A stretch of DNA of 9,051 bases, taken from positions 1 through 9,051 of the forward strand of contig JAOUPW010000047.1 in NCBI GenBank assembly GCA_029879665.1, in the 5' to 3' direction. Made by a program: the position numbers and the translations under genes. Shown here piece by piece: positions 1 to 5,523 of this stretch. The notes under the pieces were generated by a model. It saw only the letters and a program-made list of their open reading frames with translations. It ran no database searches and was not told the origin of the DNA. Origin of the DNA: Rhodospirillales bacterium. Lineage in GTDB: Bacteria; Pseudomonadota; Alphaproteobacteria; Rhodospirillales; JAOUPW01. Position 1 is the first letter of the stretch, and every line of letters begins with the position of its first letter.

Positions 1-126
1 TTCGGCCTGGCCCCGGTTCATGACTTCAAGGCGGCGGGCGATAACCTTACCGTCTTTCATCAGGGCCGCCGAACAAGCGGAGGTCGCGGCATCGAGGGCG
101 AGGATTTTCATAGGGTCCATTTCCAT
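1..126 (-). CDS. tsaB: tRNA threonylcarbamoyladenosine biosynthesis protein TsaB, 5' part only
   Basis: TsaB is the non-catalytic partner of TsaD in the cytoplasmic complex that makes N6-threonylcarbamoyladenosine at A37 of ANN-decoding tRNAs. Only the N-terminus lies in the window; the gene runs off the left edge. The visible peptide contains the ASKHA-type first strand MKILALDAATSACSAAL followed by KDGKVIARR, which matches the start of TsaB/YeaZ proteins. Three in-frame ATGs are available, at 126, 120 and 111. Family members usually begin at the MKILALD methionine (111), but the only good Shine-Dalgarno sequence, GGAG, lies 8 nt ahead of the ATG at 126, so I chose 126. The upstream permease stops 26 nt before this start on the same strand, which suggests co-transcription. 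The family call is confident; the exact start is not. Confidence 0.85.
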   Translation of the reverse strand, partial: MEMDPMKILALDAATSACSAALMKDGKVIARRLEVMNRGQAE

Positions 127-152
127 CGGATCGGCTCCAACATGGGGCCGTC

Positions 153-1508
153 CTAATAAATGTTCAGCGACATGACCGCAAGCACTCCCAGCACGACCAT
201 CCCGTTCAGAATCAGCACCAGGGGGCTGTTCCATCGCCAGGCTATGGTCCACACCGACGCCCCCGTAATGCGGGACATGTAAAGCACGGTCGCCGAATAC
301 GGCGAGACCGTGGTGCTGAGTCCCCAGGTGGTCAGCATCGCCAGACCCATGATTTCCGGCGCCACCCCCAATACCTCGGGCGGCAGGACTTGACCGATAA
401 GGACGACCGGAACCACGGGATGCAAACCGAGCGCGCCAATCCAGATAATCCCCGCAATCAAACAGGCAATCATCACCTGCGGCGGCCACGCCAGGGATGA
501 CAGCGCATTGCCCACCATATCCGGAGTCACCACCGAAGCCACACCCGCGCCAAACATGTTGGCGCCGACAAACAAAAGGGCTTCGCTGCGCAGTCCGGCA
601 AGACCGCCGACAACGCGCGTGACGAGCGCGGCGGCGGCGGCGCTTGGCCGGCGTTCGGAAAAAGAAAGAACCCAGATCAGGGCATAAGGCGGCGCCACCA
701 AACCCAGCACAATGGGAATGGAGAGTCCGGCAATTTCAACCATGCCGATGACAATAACAAAAAGCGTTAACAGCACTCCGGCAAGCCGCCACCGGGCCGG
801 CAGGGGCAGGGGCACCGGCGGTGCCGGCGCCGATCGTGGACCCGGGTCGACGAACGTGCGGTCAAAGATCCAGCCGCCGGCGATGATCAGGATTCCCGCC
901 GCCATCCCGAAGGGGGCCACTTCCAGCCAGCGGACGCTGGGCAGGATTGACAGGATCACCGCCGTGCCGACAAAAAACGGCGACCAGCAGGAACCGCTGG
1001 AAAAGCCGATCATCAGGCCCCGGGTCAGGCGCTTTTTAATGGCCGGAGATTCCTGTTTTCCGATCATCGAGGAAAGCAGCGAAATTCCCGCCAGGTTGAG
1101 AACCGCGCCGAGACCGTGCGCGGCACCGGCGAGCACCAGGAACCGGCGTCCCGGCGGCTGCGCCTCCACCGTTTCACGGGCCGCGTTCAACGACGGGCTT
1201 TGCCCCGCCGGAATTTGAAGCCAGGCGACGGCGGCAAACAGCACCAGAAACAACTGGCTTCGCCGGAGGCCATCCACCATCACCTCCATACCGCTGCCCA
1301 TGATCATGCCGATGGCTAAGCCCGCTGAGCAGAGCAGAACGGCTACGACCTGTTGTGTGCGCGGGGCGGTGGTAAATTCCAGCATCAGGAACAGGATGAT
1401 CAATACCGGAATCACCCTCTCCACCCCCGGTAGGGGATAAAGCTCGACAGCAATTGAAAGCACCGCCACCACCAGATAAACCCAGGACGAAAAAGAAATC
1501 CGGGTCAC
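153..1508 (-). CDS. Polytopic inner-membrane permease, ion-transporter (IT)-superfamily-like
   Basis: This 451-residue, very hydrophobic protein has about ten or more membrane segments and must sit in the inner membrane. Two re-entrant-hairpin-like segments stand out: residues 168-180, with S176-P177-F178 inside a Gly/Ser-rich stretch, and residues 395-410, with S402-P403-Y404 after LSTT. They fall in two halves separated by a proline-rich loop (about 222-238). That internal two-fold layout with Ser/Thr-Pro hairpin tips is typical of IT-superfamily secondary carriers such as DASS, ArsB and TRAP DctM. I cannot name the substrate or family. The start is GTG at 1508 without a convincing Shine-Dalgarno sequence, so the true start could be slightly downstream. 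The stop lies 26 nt before tsaB on the same strand, and the start is divergent from the D-Ala-D-Ala dipeptidase gene across 70 bp. A transporter is likely; a cell-wall-linked substrate is only a guess from the neighbours. Confidence 0.7.
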   Translation of the reverse strand: MTRISFSSWVYLVVAVLSIAVELYPLPGVERVIPVLIILFLMLEFTTAPRTQQVVAVLLCSAGLAIGMIMGSGMEVMVDGLRRSQLFLVLFAAVAWLQIPAGQSPSLNAARETVEAQPPGRRFLVLAGAAHGLGAVLNLAGISLLSSMIGKQESPAIKKRLTRGLMIGFSSGSCWSPFFVGTAVILSILPSVRWLEVAPFGMAAGILIIAGGWIFDRTFVDPGPRSAPAPPVPLPLPARWRLAGVLLTLFVIVIGMVEIAGLSIPIVLGLVAPPYALIWVLSFSERRPSAAAAALVTRVVGGLAGLRSEALLFVGANMFGAGVASVVTPDMVGNALSSLAWPPQVMIACLIAGIIWIGALGLHPVVPVVLIGQVLPPEVLGVAPEIMGLAMLTTWGLSTTVSPYSATVLYMSRITGASVWTIAWRWNSPLVLILNGMVVLGVLAVMSLNIY

Positions 1509-1578
1509 GGCGCTGCGGTCTTGCCAACTAATCGAACGGGTGTAGTCTCGTGCGATCGCGATTCATCAATTAAAAAAT

Positions 1579-2148
1579 ATGTCATCGACCATGAGCCTAA
1601 TTGAAATTACCCCGGCAAGCCATGACGTCCTGCTTGACCTGACCTATGCGACCCCGGGAAATTTCACCGGCAAGCCGGTCTATGCCCGTGCCGCCTGTTA
1701 CCTGCATGCGGACGCTGAATCCCGGCTCCGTCAGGCCATCGACCTTGCCGCCCGGCAGGGCCTGAAATTCAAGATCTTCGACGCCTTTCGCCCATCGGAA
1801 GCCCAGTGGGTTCTTTGGAACCATACTCCCGATCCCGAATTTCTCGCCGACCCTCGCCGCGGCTCGCCCCATTCCCGGGGAGCCGCCGTTGACCTCACCC
1901 TGGTCGACGGCGAGGGCGATGAGCTTGAAATGGGAACGGACTTCGATGCTTTTACGCCCCTGTCCCATCACGCCAACACGGAAATCTCCAAAACCGCGCA
2001 GCGCAATCGTTTTCTTCTTCTCGGTCTGATGACCGCCGCCGGTTGGGATTTCTATGGTAATGAATGGTGGCATTATCAGTTGTTCGGCGCTCGCGACTAT
2101 GCCCTGCTGGGGGATTCCGATCTTCCTGCCAGCATGATGCAGGCTTGA
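1579..2148 (+). CDS. ddpX: D-alanyl-D-alanine dipeptidase, VanX/DdpX family (peptidase M15D)
   Basis: This zinc dipeptidase is predicted to hydrolyse free D-Ala-D-Ala. In E. coli DdpX this salvages D-alanine from peptidoglycan turnover; in VanX it depletes the precursor targeted by vancomycin. The 189-residue length fits the family (E. coli DdpX is about 193). The pocket is visible: the HSRGAAVDLTL motif gives zinc ligands H98 and D105, EWWHYQL gives catalytic E162 and ligand H165, and the DAFRP motif supplies R71, equivalent to the catalytic arginine of VanX. No signal peptide is evident, so it is probably cytoplasmic. The start is ATG at 1579; an in-frame ATG at 1591 (MSLIEI) is an alternative, and neither has a clear Shine-Dalgarno sequence. 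It is divergent from the permease and convergent with the SDR gene. No VanH or VanA ligase genes are adjacent, so a salvage role is more likely than glycopeptide resistance. Confidence 0.92.
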   Translation: MSSTMSLIEITPASHDVLLDLTYATPGNFTGKPVYARAACYLHADAESRLRQAIDLAARQGLKFKIFDAFRPSEAQWVLWNHTPDPEFLADPRRGSPHSRGAAVDLTLVDGEGDELEMGTDFDAFTPLSHHANTEISKTAQRNRFLLLGLMTAAGWDFYGNEWWHYQLFGARDYALLGDSDLPASMMQA

Positions 2149-2179
2149 AAATCCGTTCATGTCCTCCGTGCAGGCGCGC

Positions 2180-2899
2180 TTAGGATTTGCCGTAAACCGG
2201 AACCACGGCGCCGCGTGACGCCCCATTGGCGGGCGAGGCGAGAAAGAGGATGGTTTCGGCAACCTCTTCAAGCCCAGGCCATTTGGAGTGATCCGAGTCC
2301 GGCATGGCGGCGCGGTTGGCGGGTGTATCCAGGATCGAAGGGGCAACGGCATTGACCCAAATACCTTCGGCCGCCAGTTCTTCGCCCAAAGCCTGGGTCA
2401 GCGCCGCCACCGCCGCCTTGGCTGCGGTGTAGGCGGACATGCCCGCGCCGAGGCGGGGCTCCAACGCCGGGCGCGCGGCAACGTTTACGATCCGTCCGCC
2501 CGCCGCGCCCCTGCCGGTGTGTTGGGCGGCGCGGATTTTTTTCACCCCCTCGCGGCAGCAGAGAAAACAACTGAGCGCGTTCATGTTCATCTGCGCAAGA
2601 AAATCGTCCTTCGACGTTTCCCCGAGCGGCGCCATGGCAAACCCGCCGGCAATCTGAATCGATGCCCACAAGGCTGGCAGGGATTGATAGTAGCCGACCA
2701 CCGCGCTTTCGTCGGTAAGGTCGATTCCGGAGACCAGCGACATGCGTTCATGACTGGCGTAAGCGTACGCGGCTTTTTCGCGGGGGTCGAGAATGGGCAC
2801 ATGACAGATCGCCCCCCGTTCCAGCAACAACCCGGCCACCGCCGTGCCCAGGGCGCCGGCGCCGCCGGTGATGACCACATTTTTATCTTTATATTCCAT
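2180..2899 (-). CDS. Short-chain dehydrogenase/reductase resembling dihydropteridine reductase
   Basis: This is a 239-residue Rossmann-fold NAD(P)-dependent oxidoreductase. The dinucleotide-binding motif TGGAGALG is at residues 11-18, and the YxxxK active-site pair is Y157/K161 (YTAAK). The classical catalytic serine is absent: the strand normally reading NISS reads NVAA (residues 139-142). The C-terminal part, LDTPANRAAMPDSDHSKW at 190-207 followed by LEEVAET, closely matches my recollection of animal quinonoid dihydropteridine reductase, which also has alanine in place of serine. A pterin or similar quinonoid substrate is therefore plausible but unproven; no phenylalanine hydroxylase or pterin gene is nearby. 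The ATG at 2899 has an AGGG Shine-Dalgarno sequence 7 nt upstream. The gene is convergent with ddpX (31-bp gap) and divergent from the deacetylase. The SDR family is certain; the substrate is not. Confidence 0.88.
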   Translation of the reverse strand: MEYKDKNVVITGGAGALGTAVAGLLLERGAICHVPILDPREKAAYAYASHERMSLVSGIDLTDESAVVGYYQSLPALWASIQIAGGFAMAPLGETSKDDFLAQMNMNALSCFLCCREGVKKIRAAQHTGRGAAGGRIVNVAARPALEPRLGAGMSAYTAAKAAVAALTQALGEELAAEGIWVNAVAPSILDTPANRAAMPDSDHSKWPGLEEVAETILFLASPANGASRGAVVPVYGKS

Positions 2900-2970
2900 T
2901 GCAGATCCCTCGGGTGCGCTTCCTTTTAACCCCTTCTTAGAATCCTGGCCCTACCATAGCGGAATGAATC

Positions 2971-2975
2971 AGGGA
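2971..2975 (+). promoter_or_regulatory. Ribosome binding site that fixes the deacetylase start
   Basis: AGGGA lies 6 nt upstream of the ATG at 2982. The alternative in-frame ATG at 2964 has no comparable sequence ahead of it. This, together with a proper signal peptide beginning at 2982, decides the start. Confidence 0.7.
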
Positions 2976-2981
2976 CGAAAA

Positions 2982-4037
2982 ATGCGGATTTTTTTCAGGG
3001 AATTCCAGCGGGTTATTTCGACCCTGGCCCTGTTTTTGGTCCTGGCCTCTGCTCCGGCCTGGGTTCCGGCCTGGGCTCCGGCTTGGGCGGAGTCTTCCGC
3101 CGTCATATTCATGTATCACCGCTTCGGCGAGGATACGGTCCCGTCCACGAACACCCCGCTGGCGCAATTCGAGGCCCATTTGGCGGAATTGAAAAGCGGC
3201 CCTTACACCGTTCTTCCCGTTCCGGATATCATCAGCGCCATCCGGGAAGGCCGCGAATTGCCCGATCGCACCGTCGGCATCACCATCGATGACGCCTATC
3301 TGTCCGTTTATACCGAGGCATGGCCCCGCCTCCGCTCCGCCGGATTTCCCGCCACCCTGTTCGTCGCCACTGAGCTTGTAGACAGGCACTCCAAGGGATA
3401 CCTGAACTGGGATCAAATTCGCGAACTGGCCGCGGGCGGCTTTACCATCGGCGGCCACACGGTCAGCCACCCGCACATGGCGGGTGCGAACCGGGCGCTC
3501 AACCGTGCCGAACTTGAAAATTCCAACGCCCGTTTCCGGGAAATGCTGGGCCGGATTCCGGACCTGTTTGCCTACCCTTACGGTGAGGCCAGCGCCGAGG
3601 TCGCCGAACTGGTAAAGGCGTCGGGGTACCGGGCCGCCTTCGGGCAGCATTCGGGCGTCATCAATCCATCGGACGATTTTTTTTACCTGCCCCGCTTTGC
3701 CCTCAATGAAATTTACGGCTCGATCGAACGTTTTCGTTTGGCCGCCAATGCCCTTCCCATTCCCGTCACCGATATGACGCCGGCGGATCCCCTGATCGGA
3801 ACCAACAATCCCCCGTCGGTGGGCTTTACGGTCTCCCCCTCTGTCAAGAAGCTGGAGCGGCTGACCTGTTTTTCCTCCCACAGCGGCGCGGCCAATACCG
3901 AACTGCTCGGCCAGGGCCGCGTCGAGGTGCGCGTGGCTGCGCCGTTCCCGAAAGGGAGAACCCGCATCAACTGCACCTTGCCGGCGGAAGACGGGCGCTG
4001 GCGCTGGCTGGGCCGGCAGTTTTATTTTCCCGGATAA
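2982..4037 (+). CDS. Secreted polysaccharide deacetylase (CE4 / NodB-homology domain)
   Basis: This 351-residue protein is predicted to be exported and to remove acetyl groups from GlcNAc-type polysaccharides such as peptidoglycan or an exopolysaccharide. Residues 1 to about 36 form a signal peptide: basic start, hydrophobic core around 11-24, then a repeated PAW segment with likely cleavage after AWA. The CE4 domain follows: TIDDAY at 101-106 supplies catalytic base D103 and metal ligand D104, HTVSHPHM supplies metal ligands H159 and H163, and FAYPYGE (197-202) is the third motif. After about residue 270 comes a short, probably beta-rich C-terminal domain holding the only two cysteines (C296, C331), a possible disulfide. 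The reading frame stays open upstream to 2844, but that would overlap the SDR gene. AGGGA lies 6 nt before the ATG at 2982 and the signal peptide begins there, so I chose it over the ATG at 2964. The exact substrate is unknown. Confidence 0.9.
   Translation: MRIFFREFQRVISTLALFLVLASAPAWVPAWAPAWAESSAVIFMYHRFGEDTVPSTNTPLAQFEAHLAELKSGPYTVLPVPDIISAIREGRELPDRTVGITIDDAYLSVYTEAWPRLRSAGFPATLFVATELVDRHSKGYLNWDQIRELAAGGFTIGGHTVSHPHMAGANRALNRAELENSNARFREMLGRIPDLFAYPYGEASAEVAELVKASGYRAAFGQHSGVINPSDDFFYLPRFALNEIYGSIERFRLAANALPIPVTDMTPADPLIGTNNPPSVGFTVSPSVKKLERLTCFSSHSGAANTELLGQGRVEVRVAAPFPKGRTRINCTLPAEDGRWRWLGRQFYFPG
3051..3086 (+). repeat. Three tandem 12-nt repeats inside the deacetylase signal peptide
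   Basis: Three consecutive 12-nt units, gctccggcctgg, gttccggcctgg and gctccggcttgg, encode the residues APAW, VPAW and APAW (residues 24-35). The units differ at single positions, which is consistent with slippage-type duplication. They occupy the region between the hydrophobic core and the predicted signal-peptidase site. Confidence 0.9.
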
Positions 4038-4068
4038 ATTTCGAACAGATACTGACGGGGTGCAATTC

Positions 4069-4147
4069 CGGTCCGCTCGGGATTTGCGCCCGAAGTCCTA
4101 TACGCAAATGCGTCGTCGTGGACGGGAGCGGTCTGTTCGGGGTTTGC
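4069..4147. repeat. Imperfect direct repeat with small dyads in a convergent intergenic gap
   Basis: The 111-bp gap between the convergent deacetylase and glucosaminidase genes contains a 19-nt direct repeat (4069-4087 and 4129-4147, 16 of 19 identical, all three differences transitions) exactly 60 nt apart. It also holds short inverted repeats: TCGGG/CCCGA (4077-4081 with 4089-4093), ATTTGCG/CGCAAAT (4082-4088 with 4103-4109) and ACGCA/TGCGT (4102-4106 with 4109-4113). The first two share sequence and would compete or form a pseudoknot. No T-tract follows any of them, so a rho-independent terminator is not demonstrated. Confidence 0.5.
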
Positions 4148-4148
4148 T

Positions 4149-5201
4149 TTAGATCAAAGACTGAAGGGCCGGAATATCCGCGTTGCTGAGGCGCGCATCA
4201 TCCAGATGACGCAACCTGTTGATCTGGATGATGTCCCGGATATCGTAGACATAGTCCATGCCCCGTTCCGAGTAGCGGGTCAGGGTGCCCGCCAGAACGA
4301 TGCCGTCCAGGGGCCCGCCCTCGCGGCGCATCTGCGCCCGGCTGTCCCGGAATTCCCGGTAGGCGCGGTGGGTGTTCAGGTTATGCACGTAGGCGCGGAT
4401 GGAATCCCGCAGGCTGTTGAACGAACGCACGCGGTGGGTTTTGCCTGCTTCCCGTTTCAGGGGCGCAATTCCGGCGGTGGTGGAAAATGTCCATTCACCG
4501 AACATGGCGTTGCCTTCACGGGCAAAGCGCGACTGGCCCCAGCCGCTTTCACTGGCCGCCTGGGCCAGAGCCAGGGACGGCGAGACCACATCGACCCGTT
4601 CAAGCAGTCCCTTCAGGTTCTCCGGATCAACACCGTAGCGTTCGCCCGTGACCAGCAGCCAAAGGCGGTCTTCGGCGGCGAACGTCTTGCCGAGATTCTT
4701 CTGCGACCGCAGACGCCACAGGCGCTGGCGGTCGGCGAGGATTTCCTCGTTCACCTTGAGGATCAGCGGCAACACGGTCTTGAAGAACAGCGCCTTGCGG
4801 ACCTTAACCTCGCGCACGGTGTCCAATCCCTGGGGCAGGGTGGCGACGAACAGGCGCGGAACCCGGACGCCGTCGAAACGAACCCGGTCCAAATCGTAGC
4901 CCAGCTTGGCAAAGGTTCCGGAAATGCCGTCGATGGTGGCCAGATCTTTCGGGGAAATTACTGCGGTCGCCGGCGCCGAAATGGCCTTGGAGGAATGCGC
5001 TTGCCCGGTGAAGAGCGCCGCTTTCGCTTCCGGCAGAAACCCGAACGGAGCGGGAGCCAGGGAAACCCTTTCCGGAGACCCAAGATGGGCCTTGGGCGCC
5101 GCGGTCACCCCTTCCGGGGGATCGAAGACGGCGGCGGCAATAAGGATGGCGACGAACAATCCGACAACGCCAAGGACGCCGATCATTTGGGGCGTCTTCA
5201 T
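4149..5201 (-). CDS. Membrane-anchored Bax-like N-acetylglucosaminidase (glucosaminidase domain)
   Basis: This 350-residue protein has a single N-terminal membrane segment (residues 7-25), either an uncleaved anchor or a signal sequence, placing the rest in the periplasm. The C-terminal half (about 180-330) matches the glucosaminidase family of E. coli Bax. It carries PSLALAQAASESGWGQSRFA (208-227), with E218 the likely catalytic acid, then EGNAMFGEW (229-237) and a conserved tail with SFNSLRDSIRAYVHNLNTHRAY. It probably cleaves glycan strands of peptidoglycan. The stretch from about 30 to 160 is longer than in E. coli Bax (about 274 residues in total) and I do not recognise it. The start is ATG at 5201 with AGGA 9 nt upstream; that Shine-Dalgarno sequence lies inside a strong predicted hairpin, so translation may be regulated. 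The gene is convergent with the deacetylase and follows nfu on the same strand across 322 bp. Confidence 0.88.
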   Translation of the reverse strand: MKTPQMIGVLGVVGLFVAILIAAAVFDPPEGVTAAPKAHLGSPERVSLAPAPFGFLPEAKAALFTGQAHSSKAISAPATAVISPKDLATIDGISGTFAKLGYDLDRVRFDGVRVPRLFVATLPQGLDTVREVKVRKALFFKTVLPLILKVNEEILADRQRLWRLRSQKNLGKTFAAEDRLWLLVTGERYGVDPENLKGLLERVDVVSPSLALAQAASESGWGQSRFAREGNAMFGEWTFSTTAGIAPLKREAGKTHRVRSFNSLRDSIRAYVHNLNTHRAYREFRDSRAQMRREGGPLDGIVLAGTLTRYSERGMDYVYDIRDIIQINRLRHLDDARLSNADIPALQSLI

Positions 5202-5208
5202 GACAGAT

Positions 5209-5237
5209 TATCCTGTCCACGGAAACGCGGAAGGATA
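5209..5237 (-). promoter_or_regulatory. Leader hairpin enclosing the Shine-Dalgarno sequence of the Bax-like gene
   Basis: In the mRNA sense the arm TATCCTTCCGCG pairs across a TTTC loop with CGTGGA-C-AGGATA. This gives 12 base pairs with one bulged C and one G-U pair. The 3' arm contains AGGA, the only Shine-Dalgarno candidate for the ATG at 5201. Such a structure would lower translation unless melted or remodelled. The pairing is seen directly; regulation is inferred. Confidence 0.55.
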
Positions 5238-5390
5238 GCCGATGCTTGCGACCGCTTAGTCGATAACCCGCTCATTCTCGTAGCCTCGTCCCTTGTGGAA
5301 TCGAATTCTTCTTCCCAGGTATCGAGGCCCGTTCTGGGCCAGCGCGATAATCTTAACGGTGGAACATTGGTCGGCGAAATTAGCGGTGAT

Positions 5391-5500
5391 TTTTAATAAA
5401 ATTTGAAATAAATAGCCAGCCTTTTTTTAAGTTTTTGTAAACCATTGATATAATTAGAAAGTCCTAATTTATCTTGATTTACAATAACTTAATAGAAAAG
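5391..5500. other. AT-rich block upstream of the Bax-like gene
   Basis: Counting by hand, 22 of 110 bases are G or C (20%), against a clearly GC-rich background on both sides. It contains runs of A and T on both strands and no open reading frame of note. It could be a promoter/UP-element region for the minus-strand gene, a nucleoid-protein binding site, or a scar of foreign DNA. Confidence 0.7.
5452..5469. promoter_or_regulatory. 18-bp AT-rich dyad, possible operator
   Basis: AATTAG (5452-5457) and CTAATT (5464-5469) form a perfect 6-bp inverted repeat with a 6-nt spacer. It lies in the AT-rich block, in a typical place for a repressor or activator site acting on the minus-strand Bax-like gene. 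I do not recognise the motif, and at such AT content a chance dyad is possible. Confidence 0.3.
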
Positions 5501-5523
5501 AGTGGCGGGAAAAAGTGGCGTCC

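Larger units (their letters stand above)
5202..5523. other. 322-bp intergenic region between nfu and the Bax-like gene
   Basis: I see no coding region here. From the glucosaminidase side it holds the SD-containing hairpin (5209-5237), a 5-bp GGCCC/GGGCC dyad at 5326-5340 with no T-tract, an AT-rich block (5391-5500, 22 G/C of 110 by hand count) with an 18-bp dyad, and two copies of agtggcg (5501-5507 and 5514-5520) just beyond the nfu stop. The AT-rich block is the best place to expect the promoter of the Bax-like gene, but I cannot single out a convincing -35/-10 pair. Confidence 0.6.

Noticed and set aside
1579..2148. Vancomycin-resistance (vanX) interpretation
   Set aside because: No vanH, vanA or vanRS-like genes are adjacent, and Gram-negative organisms commonly carry DdpX-type enzymes for salvage.
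1597..2352. 251-codon open frame on the minus strand opposite ddpX
   Set aside because: It is antisense to an intact dipeptidase and also overlaps the 3' end of the SDR gene in another frame; no family features.
2844..2981. Longer deacetylase frame starting at 2844
   Set aside because: It would overlap the first codons of the divergent SDR gene and bury the signal peptide inside the protein; AGGGA ahead of 2982 gives a better start.
2937..3881. 314-codon open frame on the minus strand opposite the deacetylase
   Set aside because: It mirrors the CE4 coding region, with glycine-rich translation and no domain signature.
5326..5340. GGCCC/GGGCC hairpin as a terminator
   Set aside because: The stem is only 5 bp, no T-tract follows on either strand, and no gene ends just upstream of it.
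4206..5396. 396-codon open frame on the plus strand opposite the Bax-like gene
   Set aside because: It is the antisense shadow of a gene with clear family motifs; its translation is low-complexity G/R/Q-rich with no recognisable domain.
5501..5520. Two copies of agtggcg next to the nfu stop, considered as an attachment-site or terminator signal
   Set aside because: They are short direct repeats, not inverted, and no matching copy was noticed near tsaB at the other edge; chance is likely.
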